64,000 nt of DNA from Halobacillus salinarum (GTDB lineage Bacteria > Bacillota > Bacilli > Bacillales > Halobacillaceae). The DNA lies in the NCBI RefSeq assembly GCF_022919095.1, contig NZ_CP095073.1:3968001-4032000 (forward strand), read 5' to 3'. Positions within the stretch are counted from its first letter, which is position 1. Every line of letters starts with the position of its first letter. The translations under genes were made by a program, and so were the position numbers. The notes under the pieces are model-generated. The model did no database searches, was not told where the DNA came from, and saw only the letters and a program-made list of their open reading frames with translations. Shown in pieces: positions 1 to 8,527 of the stretch.

Positions 1-334
1 CCTCCGCTTTTGCAGGGTCATCAAACCCCCAATGAAACCTTGTCACGTGAGGCGGAGTCATCGGACATTTATCATTCGCATCTCCGCAAAGCGTAATCGC
101 GTATGCCGCGTTGTTCAATATGTCGCGATCAATCACAGAAGACTCCTGATCGCTGATGGCCACATCCACTTCTTCCATGGCCTTGACAGCGTTAGGATTC
201 AGGCCATGAGCCTCAATCCCTGCTGAGAGTACTTCAAATTGGTCACCTAAATATTTTTTTCCAAATCCTTCGGCCATCTGGCTACGACAGGAATTCCCTG
301 TACATAGAAAATAAATTACTGGTTTGTCGGTCAT
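1..334 (-). CDS. arsC: Arsenate reductase ArsC, thioredoxin-coupled type (partial, C-terminus beyond the left edge)
   Basis: Reduces arsenate to arsenite in the cytoplasm so that the adjacent ArsB can export it. The visible 111 residues carry the low-molecular-weight phosphatase-like P-loop CTGNSCRS (C11, C16) and the second cysteine pair in [10 protein letters not shown] (C83, C90). This is the cysteine set of the thioredoxin-dependent Bacillus/Staphylococcus class. The ATG at 334 follows a TAAAGGAGAA ribosome site. Only about 28 residues of a usual 139 should be missing. It is the third gene of arsRBC, 26 bases after arsB, so it is expected to be induced with arsB through ArsR. Confidence 0.95.
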   Translation of the reverse strand, partial: MTDKPVIYFLCTGNSCRSQMAEGFGKKYLGDQFEVLSAGIEAHGLNPNAVKAMEEVDVAISDQESSVIDRDILNNAAYAITLCGDANDKCPMTPPHVTRFHWGFDDPAKAE

Positions 335-360
335 CTTCAATTCTCCTTTATCATGTCATG

Positions 361-1656
361 TTATAGAATGGTCAGCCATAGGTATAAGCCTGTTAATGTG
401 ATAAACAACGTCGGAACAGTAAGAAGAATTCCGATTTTAAAATAATAACCCCAGGAAATTCGGACACCTTTCATAGATAAAACATGCAGCCACAGAAGTG
501 TAGCCAGGGAACCAATAGGGGTGATTTTCGGTCCAAGATCCGAGCCAATCACATTCGCATAAATTAATGCCTCTCTCATTGTTCCATTAGTATGTGTACC
601 CGAAATAGCCAGGGCATCAATCATAACTGTCGGCATATTATTCATCACAGAAGACAGGATTGCCGCAATAAAGCCCATGGATATTGTCGCTGCAAACAAC
701 CCTTGTTCAGAAGTCCACTGGATCACCTGAGCCAGCACGTCCGTCAATCCTGCGTTACGCAGTCCGTAAACGACCACGTACATTCCCAGTGAGAAAAACA
801 CGATCGCCCATGGAGCCCCTTTAACAACGTCTGCTGTTTTAACAGCCGCACTTCTCCTGGCCATCAGCAAGAAAAAGACGACTACGAGCCCAGCAATGAT
901 TGATACAGGGATTCCTAACGGTTCACTAGCAAAATAACCAATTAACAGAATCGCAAGCACGAACCAAGAAAATCGAAACATCCGGTGATCCTTTATCGCT
1001 TCACCTGGACTTTTTAGCTGGGACAATTCATAGTGATCAGGGATACTCTTTTTGAAGAAAAGAAACAACACAAGAATACTTGCAGCTAAAGAAAATAAAT
1101 TGGGGACGATCATTCGTGAAGCATATTCAATAAACCCAATATTAAAGAAATCTGCTGAAACGATATTGACTAAGTTACTAACGATGAGCGGAAGCGAAGT
1201 TGTATCCGCTATAAAACCGCTCGCCATTATAAACGGGAGAATCATCGCTTCTTTGAATTTTAAATTTCTAACCATCGCAAGTACGATGGGAGTGAGAATT
1301 AAGGCGGCTCCGTCATTAGCAAATAAAGCGGCCACAACCGCCCCGAGCAGAGTGACATAAACGAACATACGCTTTCCGTCCCCTTTGGCCACTCTTGCCA
1401 TGTGAAGGGCGGCCCATTCAAAGAAGCCAATTTCATCAAGGATTAAAGAAATCATAATAATTGCGATAAATGCGAGCGTGGCGTTCCAAACAATATCTGC
1501 CACCGCCCACACATCATGCATATTGACGACCCCGAAGATCAAGGCAATTACCGCCCCTCCACAGGCCGACCAGCCAATCCCAAGATTCCTTGGCTGCCAA
1601 ATCACAAACACTAACGTAAGTATAAAAATCACTGTTGCTAAAATAGCCAAATCCAC
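361..1656 (-). CDS. arsB: Arsenite efflux permease ArsB
   Basis: Membrane carrier that extrudes arsenite and antimonite. The 431-residue product is almost wholly hydrophobic, with about 11-12 predicted membrane segments. It shows the ion-transporter-superfamily blocks [17 protein letters not shown] and [11 protein letters not shown], and the late [24 protein letters not shown] stretch typical of ArsB. Length matches the family (about 430). It lies between arsR (12 bases upstream) and arsC. No ArsA ATPase is present, so it should work as a secondary transporter. It is ArsB rather than ACR3. Confidence 0.95.
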   Translation of the reverse strand: MDLAILATVIFILTLVFVIWQPRNLGIGWSACGGAVIALIFGVVNMHDVWAVADIVWNATLAFIAIIMISLILDEIGFFEWAALHMARVAKGDGKRMFVYVTLLGAVVAALFANDGAALILTPIVLAMVRNLKFKEAMILPFIMASGFIADTTSLPLIVSNLVNIVSADFFNIGFIEYASRMIVPNLFSLAASILVLFLFFKKSIPDHYELSQLKSPGEAIKDHRMFRFSWFVLAILLIGYFASEPLGIPVSIIAGLVVVFFLLMARRSAAVKTADVVKGAPWAIVFFSLGMYVVVYGLRNAGLTDVLAQVIQWTSEQGLFAATISMGFIAAILSSVMNNMPTVMIDALAISGTHTNGTMREALIYANVIGSDLGPKITPIGSLATLLWLHVLSMKGVRISWGYYFKIGILLTVPTLFITLTGLYLWLTIL

Positions 1657-1668
1657 TAAACCTCCCTG

Positions 1669-2013
1669 CTATTCACACCGGATGCGCAGCCCGGCTTTCT
1701 CCAATGCCGCTAATTTTTCTCTCTGATCAGGTAAATGTTCTAATACTTGCTCTACAATAGGGTAAGCGGCATGAGATGTATTCAATGAATAAAAGATCCA
1801 CTGCCCTTTCCTTTTTTCTTTGACCAGTTTCGTATCTCTTAATTTTCTCAAATGCTGACTAATCGAAGGCTGACTCATATTCAAAACTTCAACAAACTCA
1901 CAGACACAGCATTCATTGTCTTTAAGAAGACCCACAATCGTTAACCGTGTTTTGTCTCCTAATAGCTTGAGCGTCTGCGCCGCTTCTTCTATTTCAATAA
2001 CGGTCCGTTGCAT
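1669..2013 (-). CDS. arsR: ArsR family arsenic-responsive repressor
   Basis: Winged-helix repressor that leaves the ars promoter when it binds arsenite. The 114-residue product has the ArsR/SmtB fold. The As(III) thiolate site is NECCVCEF (C36 and C38) in the recognition region, followed by the DNA-reading helix MSQPSISQHLRKLR. It is the first gene of arsRBC, and a perfect inverted repeat lies 25 bases upstream of its start, implying autoregulation. The CVC motif makes arsenic/antimony a much better call than cadmium or zinc. Confidence 0.93.
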   Translation of the reverse strand: MQRTVIEIEEAAQTLKLLGDKTRLTIVGLLKDNECCVCEFVEVLNMSQPSISQHLRKLRDTKLVKEKRKGQWIFYSLNTSHAAYPIVEQVLEHLPDQREKLAALEKAGLRIRCE

Positions 2014-2037
2014 GACATCACCACCTCAATAATTATA

Positions 2038-2057
2038 ATATAAGCATATACTTATAT
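2038..2057. promoter_or_regulatory. Candidate ArsR operator
   Basis: Perfect inverted repeat ATATAAG-CATATA-CTTATAT (7-base arms, 6-base spacer) just upstream of arsR, in an AT-rich segment that must hold the ars promoter. ArsR proteins of this group bind AT-rich imperfect palindromes. Assignment to this ArsR is inferred from position. Confidence 0.65.
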
Positions 2058-2122
2058 ATGCAAGTAAAGAGTTTGTAAATGCATGGATCTTCGCATTTAA
2101 TGAAAGCCTGAAGACAGACGAA

Positions 2123-2149
2123 AGGCGCGACCTCCTTCGGATCACGCCT
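2123..2149 (-). terminator. Terminator-like hairpin after the SSF symporter gene
   Basis: On the minus strand AGGCGTGATCC and GGAGGTCGCGCCT can pair (with small mismatches), followed only by TTT. It sits a few bases beyond the symporter stop codon. The weak T tract lowers confidence. Confidence 0.45.
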
Positions 2150-2155
2150 TCCTCC

Positions 2156-3648
2156 TTATTTTATTTCTGCCACTTTTTCTTCCCACTCTTCTGATTCAGA
2201 TGCTGATCCACTCATAATCAGGCTACCCACAGTACAGATGATCAGGTTGACAGTTAAACCCCATAATCCGCTGAATACGCCTAAGAAAGTGATACCAGCA
2301 AAAGTCAGTGTAGAAGCTAAGATTGTCCCAACGATCATCCCTGCAAAAACTGCTCTTGCTTGTAGTTTGTTCCAATACAAGCCGATGATCATAGCAGGCG
2401 CTACTTGGACAAGCAATTCAAATTTCAGCACAAAAATCTGATAAAGAGTCCCCGGAGGGAACCAGGCGATCATGACGAGTACCACAACAGCAGCCACGCC
2501 TGCAAGTTTGCCTGCTAAAATTTTCTTCTGCTCTGAGGCTTCGGGATTGATCACTCCCCCATACAAATCTTTCGAAACGATCGAAGAAAACGTTAATAAG
2601 ACGGAGTCTGCTGTGGAAACGATGGCCGCGATCACACCGCCAAATAACAGTACCATAGCCCAATAAAAAACCGGATTATGGTTAGCGATAGCACTGGCCA
2701 TTTTTCCTACGATTTGTTCCGACTGGGCCGTAGAAAGATCAGGAAAGGCGGACACACCAATAATCCCGACAAGAAAAACAACCCCGGCTGTAATAAAAGG
2801 CATCCATGCCATTCGGGTGAATGAGCGCTTAAGCGTCCTCTCGCTCTTTGCTGAAAAAATCCGCTGGACCGCATGGGGATACACCGCGGCCCCAATTCCA
2901 ACTAATATAAGTAAACTAAACCAATTCACTACCCCCGGCCCCTTTGGAACCCCAATTTTTCAGGAGAATAAGCTTCCATATAGTCGGACGCGGTCGGGAT
3001 TCCCCCGAAGTAAATAATCGATCCAATTAAAAGCATAAAGACACCGAATAATAAAGCAATCCCCTGCATCGTATCCGTGTAGGCTACAGATCTCATACCG
3101 CCAAGCCACCCATAGATGAGCATAATGACGATAAAAAACACCACACCTACTTGATAAGGAATCGTTCCTCCTGTTAATCCGGAGACACCTTGGCCGATCG
3201 CTACGAACTGTTCCAGTAAATAATTCCCGAGAGCATAGAGCATGAGAAAAGCAGCCAGAATAGAAACAGACTTGGAGTTAAACCGCTTATTCAGCCAATC
3301 CACAGGCGTCAAAAGCTTGTATTTTTTCCCCATCACATACATTCTGGGCGCAAATAGCAAATAGACTACAATGATCATAATAAAGTAAGGCACAGAAACA
3401 AGGTATTCATAGCCGAGCCGGTAAGCTGTGGCAGGGTAGCCGATGACTGTATTTCCGCTGTATTGTGTCGCAAAGAAAGTAAAAAAGAGTACCATGACGC
3501 CCAGGCCGCGGCCCCCTAAATAATATTCATCCATACTTTCGTGAACATTTCTGTTTTTTAAATAAGTAAAAACACCGACCCCAAGCATAACCGCACCATA
3601 CATTAATAGAATGAAAACTCCAGACCACCCGGCAAACGCTAATTCCAT
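2156..3648 (-). pseudogene. Sodium:solute symporter (SSF), YhjB-like, broken by one frameshift
   Basis: Sodium-coupled importer for a small organic solute, probably a carboxylate. The N-terminal part (3648 to about 2953) carries SSF features such as MDEYYLGGRGLGV, FFATQYSGNTVIGYPATAY and YGWLGGMRSVAYTDTMQG. The C-terminal part (from about 2950) continues with GAAVYPHAVQRIFSAKSE. The reading frame shifts by one at a CCCC run (2950-2953). Adding one G to the coding strand joins them as EKLGVPKGPGVVNWFS and gives 497 residues, normal for the family. The partner DUF3311 gene lies 3 bases upstream, as in Bacillus yhjC-yhjB. Whether the break is real or a sequence error cannot be decided here. Confidence 0.85.
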
Positions 3649-3651
3649 CGT

Positions 3652-3891
3652 TTACTTCGCCTCCTCTTCATCATCTTCTTCCAGCTGCCAATGGTTTTTA
3701 AGAACATAGGTAACGAAAGCTGAAAGAAGAAACGAACCGCCGATAATAATAAAAGCCCAATAAGGGATGCCGAAAATCAACGGCTTGTACGACCCAGTGG
3801 GAAAATACCACGGCGTGATGACCGCTAGCAGCAAGCCAAATACTATCCATATCTTACCGTTCTTAACAGGTTCCTTCTTTGGTTTATTCAT
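3652..3891 (-). CDS. DUF3311 small membrane protein, partner of the SSF symporter (YhjC-like)
   Basis: A 79-residue protein with two hydrophobic segments (about residues 13-32 and 38-62) separated by a turn with PTGSYKPLIFG. It has a basic N-terminus and an acidic tail (LEEDDEEEAK). This is the layout of DUF3311 proteins, regularly encoded directly before SSF symporters, as here (3-base gap). Its role is unknown; an accessory subunit of the symporter is the usual guess. It starts at an ATG with upstream AAGGAGTG. Confidence 0.8.
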   Translation of the reverse strand: MNKPKKEPVKNGKIWIVFGLLLAVITPWYFPTGSYKPLIFGIPYWAFIIIGGSFLLSAFVTYVLKNHWQLEEDDEEEAK

Positions 3892-3942
3892 GAACAGATC
3901 ACTCCTTATTTTTCATAATTTTCAGACAAACAAAAGCAGAAA

Positions 3943-3974
3943 ATAAGGCGGAAAGAGTTTCTTCCCCCGCTTAT
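3943..3974 (-). terminator. Hairpin between the CoA-transferase remnant and the DUF3311 gene
   Basis: Minus-strand ATAAGCGGGGGAA and TTTCCGCCTTAT can form an imperfect stem followed by TTTTC. It overlaps the remnant's stop codon, so it may end or attenuate transcription before the symporter genes. Confidence 0.4.
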
Positions 3975-4241
3975 AAGACACCTCTTTCTTTTAATTCGCT
4001 GATCCTTTCCGGCTCATAATCCAGCCATTCCCGCATAACTTCTTCTGTATGTTTGCCTAACTCCGGCCCACGCCATTTCGTTTCTCCCCGGGTTCCACTC
4101 ATCTTTGGTACGACGCCAGGAATCTTCAACCTTTCCTTTTCTTTCATTTGGAAGTCTTGAATGATATTTCGGCTCCCGGACGGCAAAGGGACCTGCAATT
4201 AAACTCCCCAACTCTAAAACTTTCACTCGTGGTTGTTCCAA
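3971..4241 (-). pseudogene. Family III CoA-transferase (CaiB/BaiF) remnant with a large internal deletion
   Basis: Two parts of one CoA-transferase are fused out of frame. From 4241 the sequence reads a typical CaiB/BaiF N-terminus (VKVLELGSLIAGPFA). From about 4180, in another frame, it reads the family's C-terminal tail: RNIIQDFQ, KIPGVVPKMSGTRGE, GPELGKHTEEV and a final ISELKERGVL. The family is normally about 390-400 residues; roughly 20 N-terminal and 65 C-terminal residues remain, so about 300 codons are gone. With the symporter and GntR gene it suggests a lost route for a carboxylate activated by CoA transfer. Confidence 0.85.
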
Positions 4242-4294
4242 ACTGTATCACCCTTTCCTTTCTCGTCATACAGCCAATGAAGTCTTCAATTTTT

Positions 4295-4308
4295 TGATAA
4301 CGCTTTCA
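4295..4308. promoter_or_regulatory. Candidate cre box (CcpA site)
   Basis: TGATAACGCTTTCA fits the relaxed cre consensus TGWNANCGNTNWCA at every fixed position. It lies about 55 bases before the CoA-transferase remnant, downstream of its likely promoter, where CcpA would block transcription in glucose. Confidence 0.5.
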
Positions 4309-4360
4309 TTTTTTAGATGGTAAAAGGGTTTAAGGAAAATTGTGCTTCAAGATTAACAAG

Positions 4361-4370
4361 TTGTATACAA
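4361..4370. promoter_or_regulatory. GntR-type palindrome, copy 1 (facing the CoA-transferase/symporter genes)
   Basis: Perfect palindrome TTGTATACAA. On the minus strand it lies between a possible -35 (TTGAAT) and -10 (TAATCT) spaced by 17 bases. A FadR-subfamily GntR protein bound here would block the decayed operon. The half-site fits the T-GT..AC-A pattern of that subfamily. Confidence 0.65.
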
Positions 4371-4465
4371 TAATTCAACCTTCTTAATTACTATTTTGTT
4401 AAAGCCCTTATTTTACAGGAAAATGACCAGGTGACAGCTACATACATTGAAGCGTTTTATGATTT

Positions 4466-4475
4466 TTGTATACAA
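4466..4475. promoter_or_regulatory. GntR-type palindrome, copy 2 (over the GntR gene promoter)
   Basis: A second perfect TTGTATACAA, 21 bases before the GntR start. It overlaps a possible -10 (TACAAT) that is 18 bases from TTGAAG. This predicts autorepression by the gene it precedes. Confidence 0.65.
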
Positions 4476-4496
4476 TAGAAAAGAGGTGATTCGTTC

Positions 4497-5180
4497 ATGA
4501 ATGCATATGATTATATTAAAACGGCCATTTTGCATGGAGAATTCCCTCCAAAAATGCGTTTAACAGAGGAGTACCTTGCAGAAAAATTGAAGTTAAGCCG
4601 CACACCCATCAGGGAAGCGTTAAGAAAATTGGAAGCAGAAGGATTAACTGTAGCGATGAAAAGAGGCGTGCGTGTCCGTCATTTTACAAAACTGGACGTC
4701 CAGCAAATCTATGAGTTAAGAACTCTCCTGGAAGGGTATGCCGCCTCTCAGGCAGCGATTCACCGGACTGCCCGTGATATAGAGGAAATGGAATCAGCGA
4801 ATCTTTTGTATGACCAAGCTATCACTAATTACCTTTCATCCGGCCAAATAACCATTGAGGAGATTTTGGAGATTAACCACCAATTTCATGATGCTGTCAT
4901 AAAAGCATCGAAAAACCACCACATTCACTCCCATATCTCAAAGGTAGTTGTGATACCGCTGATCTTTCGTTCTTTCTATTGGTTTAACGAGGGGCAGCTT
5001 CGTCATTCACTTGAAGTGCATAAAACGATATTACAAGCCATCACTGAACAGGATGCGGAACGGGCCCGGGCTGCCATGCATGAACATATTTACCATGGCA
5101 GAGACCAAGTATTCATGCATATAGATGTTATAAATGACCATTATTCAGCTGAAACCGATCATAACAATAGAACGCCATGA
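4497..5180 (+). CDS. GntR family regulator, FadR subfamily (FCD domain)
   Basis: DNA-binding metabolite-responsive regulator of 227 residues. Residues 1-65 form the winged helix, with the hallmark LSRTPIREALRKLEAEGL. Residues 75-215 are the all-helical FCD effector domain, with NHQFHDAVIKASKN, the histidine of LEVHKTILQAI and the late HEHIYHGRD providing the usual metal/carboxylate ligands. The start follows AAAAGAGGTGATTCG. It is divergent from the symporter/CoA-transferase operon, and both promoters carry TTGTATACAA, so it very likely represses both. The effector is unknown, probably an organic acid. Confidence 0.9.
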   Translation: MNAYDYIKTAILHGEFPPKMRLTEEYLAEKLKLSRTPIREALRKLEAEGLTVAMKRGVRVRHFTKLDVQQIYELRTLLEGYAASQAAIHRTARDIEEMESANLLYDQAITNYLSSGQITIEEILEINHQFHDAVIKASKNHHIHSHISKVVVIPLIFRSFYWFNEGQLRHSLEVHKTILQAITEQDAERARAAMHEHIYHGRDQVFMHIDVINDHYSAETDHNNRTP

Positions 5181-5218
5181 AGCCCGCAGCCGCTTTACCA
5201 TTCGTGTGCAATAGTAAT

Positions 5219-5254
5219 GGCCCTTCATTATCCTCGAAACGAATAAGAAGGGCC
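5219..5254 (+). terminator. Inverted repeat after the GntR gene
   Basis: GGCCCTTC and GAAGGGCC form an 8-base GC-rich stem with a 20-base loop, about 40 bases after the GntR stop. There is no T tract, so intrinsic termination is uncertain. Confidence 0.3.
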
Positions 5255-5345
5255 GGAGTATCAAGATCTGCCATTTAAAACAGTCGCTCTTTTTTTATTA
5301 ACCGGTTACTAATACGGAAAGGAAAAACTTAAGACGGCTTTTCCA

Positions 5346-5807
5346 TTATTCCACTTCCACAATCATTTCAATTTCTACAGGCGTATTGAAGGGAAGCTCA
5401 TTGGAAGCGATGGCTGAACGAGCATGCTTACCCTTATCGCCAAAGATTTCTTCCAGTAATTCTGATGCCCCATTGATAACGTAAGGCTGTTCTACAAACC
5501 CGGGAGCAGAATTTACAAACGCTAGTAATTTCACTATTTGTTTCACTCTGCCCAAATCTCCAATTTCCGCTTTTAAAACAGCCAGGCAGTTCACCATGGT
5601 CTGTCTCGCAGCTTCATAGCCTTGGTCAACGGTCAAATCCAAACCTAATTTCCCCTTGTAAAGCAAGGTACCATCGACTCTGCAATCCTGTCCGGAAGTA
5701 TAGATTAAGTTTCCTACGGTTTTAGCTGGCACATATACGGCGCCTGGTTTTGGCGCCTCAGGGAGCTGAATTCCCAAGTCGTTCATTTTTTCTTCTACAT
5801 TAATCAT
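5346..5807 (-). CDS. RidA/YjgF/UK114 family protein (longer subfamily)
   Basis: RidA proteins hydrolyse reactive enamine/imine intermediates released by PLP enzymes. This 153-residue protein shows the YjgF fold pattern NLIYTSGQ, YEAARQTMVNCLAVL and HARSAIASNELPFNTPVEIEMIVEV. It is the longer type (about 150 residues) that resembles YjgF-like 'L-PSP' proteins rather than the 125-residue archetype. It is the last gene of the D-amino-acid operon, 11 bases after the D-aminoacylase. Clearing 2-aminoacrylate-type products of the PLP enzyme two genes upstream is a reasonable role. Confidence 0.85.
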   Translation of the reverse strand: MINVEEKMNDLGIQLPEAPKPGAVYVPAKTVGNLIYTSGQDCRVDGTLLYKGKLGLDLTVDQGYEAARQTMVNCLAVLKAEIGDLGRVKQIVKLLAFVNSAPGFVEQPYVINGASELLEEIFGDKGKHARSAIASNELPFNTPVEIEMIVEVE

Positions 5808-5818
5808 CTCTTATCACC

Positions 5819-7411
5819 TCACAAAGCTTGTGGAAGAAAACAGCCACACGTTAATGACGTATGGGTTTTCTCTTTCATCGTTAGTTTTCCATTTACAAAA
5901 ACGTATTCAACGCCTTCAGGATAGTGGGCCGGTTCTGCATAGGTGGCTTGATCGCTTATTTCTTCAGAAGCAAATACGACTAAATCGGCTGCATAGCCTT
6001 CGGTTAATAACCCCCGTTTACCAAGACCGAATCTCCTGGCTGGAAAGGAAGTCATTTTTCTTACTGCTTCTTCAACCGTCAATATGCTTTCCTGCCTCAC
6101 ATATTTGGAATAGACTCTAGGAAATGTTCCATAAAGTCTGGGATGTGGTTTCCCTGTATAGCAAGTAAGACTATCAGACGCGATTAATGCGTTTTGGTAG
6201 CGAAGAACGTGCTTAATATCTGTTTCATCCATATGAAAGAATACAATTCCTATGTTCCCATTTTCTTCGAGTAACAGGTCCAGGGCTTGATCTACTGGAT
6301 TCTTACCGGATTCCTCGCTGATCGCTAGCACCGTCTTACCTTCAAATTTCTTTAAGCCTGGCGAATGGACGGAGGAAATAATCACACTCTCCCAACCGGT
6401 AGAAACAACGAGGTTATCCCAATCCTCCTGCTCTTGAAGAAGCTCCTGCTTGATCTTCATTCTTTCTTTCGGATCCTTTAACCGTCCTAATACAGAATTT
6501 AATCCTCCCTCTAATGACCAAGGGGGGAGCAAGGTCGTTAGCATCGTAGATCCTGCAGAATAAGGGTACACATCACACGTGACATCCATTCCGTTACTCC
6601 GCGCTTGTTCAATTAAATCCATAGCCTCGCACACTTTGCCCCAGTTTCGTTTTCCGGCTGCTTTTAAATGACTTACATGGAGCGGAACGTTGGCTTTGTC
6701 AGCAATCCAGATCACTTCTTTCACAGAAGGGATAAGATTATTTCCCTCTCCTCTTATATGTGTCGAAAAAAGCCCGTTGTACCTGGCTACAACTTGACAT
6801 AATTCTGCCAGTTCCTCTTTCGCTGCATAACTCCCTGGAGAATACAGAAGTCCAATGGACAATCCAATCGCTCCTGCCTTCATGCCTTCCTCCAAGATGA
6901 ACTTCATTTCTCTCATTTCTTCTTTAGTTGGCGGTCTGTTCTCAAATCCCATAACAGCGATCCGTAAAGAACCGTGTGCTACATAAGAAGCGATATTTTC
7001 CGACAGCAGGCTTTGATCCAGCTGGTGGAAATAGTCACTGATCGTCTGCCATTTCCATTCTTTATTCGCCTTTCCCAGCACAGGTTCAACGTAATTCTGC
7101 AGATCGATTTTGTGCAGTGGATTAACGGGGACTGGCGCCAAGCCGCAATTCCCGACTACTTCTGTTGTGACCCCTTGCTGAAGTTTAATTTCACTTTCTG
7201 GATAATCAAGAATCATAAGATCCGAATGGCAGTGACCATCAATAAATCCGGGCGCAACCATATTTCCTTCAGCATCCACTATTTCCTTAGCTTCAGGAGT
7301 ACTGGCTCCTACAGATGCAATTTCCCCATTTTTAATCCCTACATTTCCGTAAAACCAAGGATTACCGGAGCCATCAATAATTTTACCGTTTTTAATGAGT
7401 GTATCTAACAT
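5819..7411 (-). CDS. N-acyl-D-amino-acid deacylase (D-aminoacylase)
   Basis: Zinc amidohydrolase expected to release D-amino acids from N-acyl-D-amino acids. The 530-residue protein begins with the amidohydrolase small beta domain and the metal motif GFIDGHCHSD (H60, H62). It has the D-aminoacylase-specific cysteine in VVGNCGLAPVP (C89), later ligands in FSTHIRGEGN and LHVSHLKAAG, and the catalytic aspartate in ALIASDSL. It ends with the second half of the beta domain (EGYAADLVVFA). Length fits the family (480-530). It lies between RidA and the D-serine dehydratase/D-threonine aldolase-type gene, with gaps of 11-12 bases. Confidence 0.88.
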   Translation of the reverse strand: MLDTLIKNGKIIDGSGNPWFYGNVGIKNGEIASVGASTPEAKEIVDAEGNMVAPGFIDGHCHSDLMILDYPESEIKLQQGVTTEVVGNCGLAPVPVNPLHKIDLQNYVEPVLGKANKEWKWQTISDYFHQLDQSLLSENIASYVAHGSLRIAVMGFENRPPTKEEMREMKFILEEGMKAGAIGLSIGLLYSPGSYAAKEELAELCQVVARYNGLFSTHIRGEGNNLIPSVKEVIWIADKANVPLHVSHLKAAGKRNWGKVCEAMDLIEQARSNGMDVTCDVYPYSAGSTMLTTLLPPWSLEGGLNSVLGRLKDPKERMKIKQELLQEQEDWDNLVVSTGWESVIISSVHSPGLKKFEGKTVLAISEESGKNPVDQALDLLLEENGNIGIVFFHMDETDIKHVLRYQNALIASDSLTCYTGKPHPRLYGTFPRVYSKYVRQESILTVEEAVRKMTSFPARRFGLGKRGLLTEGYAADLVVFASEEISDQATYAEPAHYPEGVEYVFVNGKLTMKEKTHTSLTCGCFLPQAL

Positions 7412-7423
7412 CTTCCCCCTCCT

Positions 7424-8515
7424 TTACTGAAGCTTTCCTCTTGCTTCAATGGATACTTTTTCTACTTCCATTTCACCATTATTCAAATACACAAAATTAT
7501 GCAGGTTGATGGTACTGCAAATATGATTGGGAATAATTCTAACCTGGTCTCCGATTTGAAGGTTGGAATGTTCGGTTAGAATCACTCCATGCTCCTCATT
7601 CATTCGTGCAAACACACAATCTGAGAAATTTATTATCTCGCCAAAACCCTCTAAATTAAGCGGGGCATGACCTGGCTGTACGTCGGTTGCAAACGTTTTG
7701 CTGCCCCCATCGATGACCGCACGTTTATTAGTGGGACGGCTTACCACCGTAGTCACCACTTGTGCAGCACAATGCTGCCAATCACTGACTCCTAATTTCA
7801 CTTGCATGGAATCATTAAATACGTAAGTTCCTGGACGAATTTCTGTAACCCCTTTTACTGTAGAAACAGAAGAAGCAGTTGGTGTAGAGCCTGCACTGAT
7901 GTCCTTTACTTCAATACCCGCCCGCTTCAGCTGAGCGGCTGCCTCTACCATGAGTTCACCTTCCTCTATTCCAGCCTGCTGTAAATCTGTGGTCGATTTC
8001 CCTTTGAATACCGGTCCTTTAAATGTAAAAATTCCTTGCAGCGACAGATACTCCATCTCATTGATCTTTCCAGCTAACTCGGTAACTTGATGAAGATCTA
8101 CTCCTGTACGTGCCAACCCACTATCAATTTCTAATCGGACTTGCAGATGCTGTTGAGCCTTCTCGGCTCCTTGATTAAGTGCTCTTGCTCCTTCGATACT
8201 ATCTACACCAAGGAGCAAATTCTTTAAGTTTTTATTGAGCTCGCATACCTCTTCCACTTTGTCCTCCGTGACGATTGGATAAGCGATAAAGATATCGTCT
8301 ATGCCATAACTGGCCATTACTTTTGCCTCTGAGATTTTTGCAACCGTGATCCCCACTGCTCCCTCAGCAATCTGCATTTTGGCAATAGATGGAATCTTAT
8401 GCGTCTTAATGTGGGGTCTCAAAGCAACTTGATTCCTGCTTGCTAATTGACTCATTTCTCTAATATTTTCTCGTAAAATTTTTTCATCAATTTCTATATA
8501 AGGTGTACCAGGCAT
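7424..8515 (-). CDS. PLP-dependent D-serine dehydratase / D-threonine aldolase-type enzyme (DSD1 fold)
   Basis: Fold-type III PLP enzyme acting on D-amino acids, likely deaminating D-serine or cleaving D-3-hydroxy-amino acids. The 363-residue protein has the alanine-racemase-like barrel with LRPHIKTHK (residues 32-40) containing the PLP lysine, the phosphate-binding SAGSTPTASS region, and a C-terminal beta domain ending with PNHICSTINLH. The metal pair is H331 and C333 (HxC), the zinc signature of eukaryote-type D-serine dehydratases. The pair is HxD in the studied D-threonine aldolase. It sits 12 bases from the D-aminoacylase, which would supply its substrate. The two activities cannot be separated from sequence alone. 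Confidence 0.82.
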   Translation of the reverse strand: MPGTPYIEIDEKILRENIREMSQLASRNQVALRPHIKTHKIPSIAKMQIAEGAVGITVAKISEAKVMASYGIDDIFIAYPIVTEDKVEEVCELNKNLKNLLLGVDSIEGARALNQGAEKAQQHLQVRLEIDSGLARTGVDLHQVTELAGKINEMEYLSLQGIFTFKGPVFKGKSTTDLQQAGIEEGELMVEAAAQLKRAGIEVKDISAGSTPTASSVSTVKGVTEIRPGTYVFNDSMQVKLGVSDWQHCAAQVVTTVVSRPTNKRAVIDGGSKTFATDVQPGHAPLNLEGFGEIINFSDCVFARMNEEHGVILTEHSNLQIGDQVRIIPNHICSTINLHNFVYLNNGEMEVEKVSIEARGKLQ

Positions 8516-8527
8516 AAAGAAAACCTC

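Noticed and set aside
2929-3648. Reading the two SSF fragments as separate proteins
   Set aside because: Neither half has a full set of helices, the second half has only an internal GTG with no ribosome site, and one added base makes a normal-length symporter.
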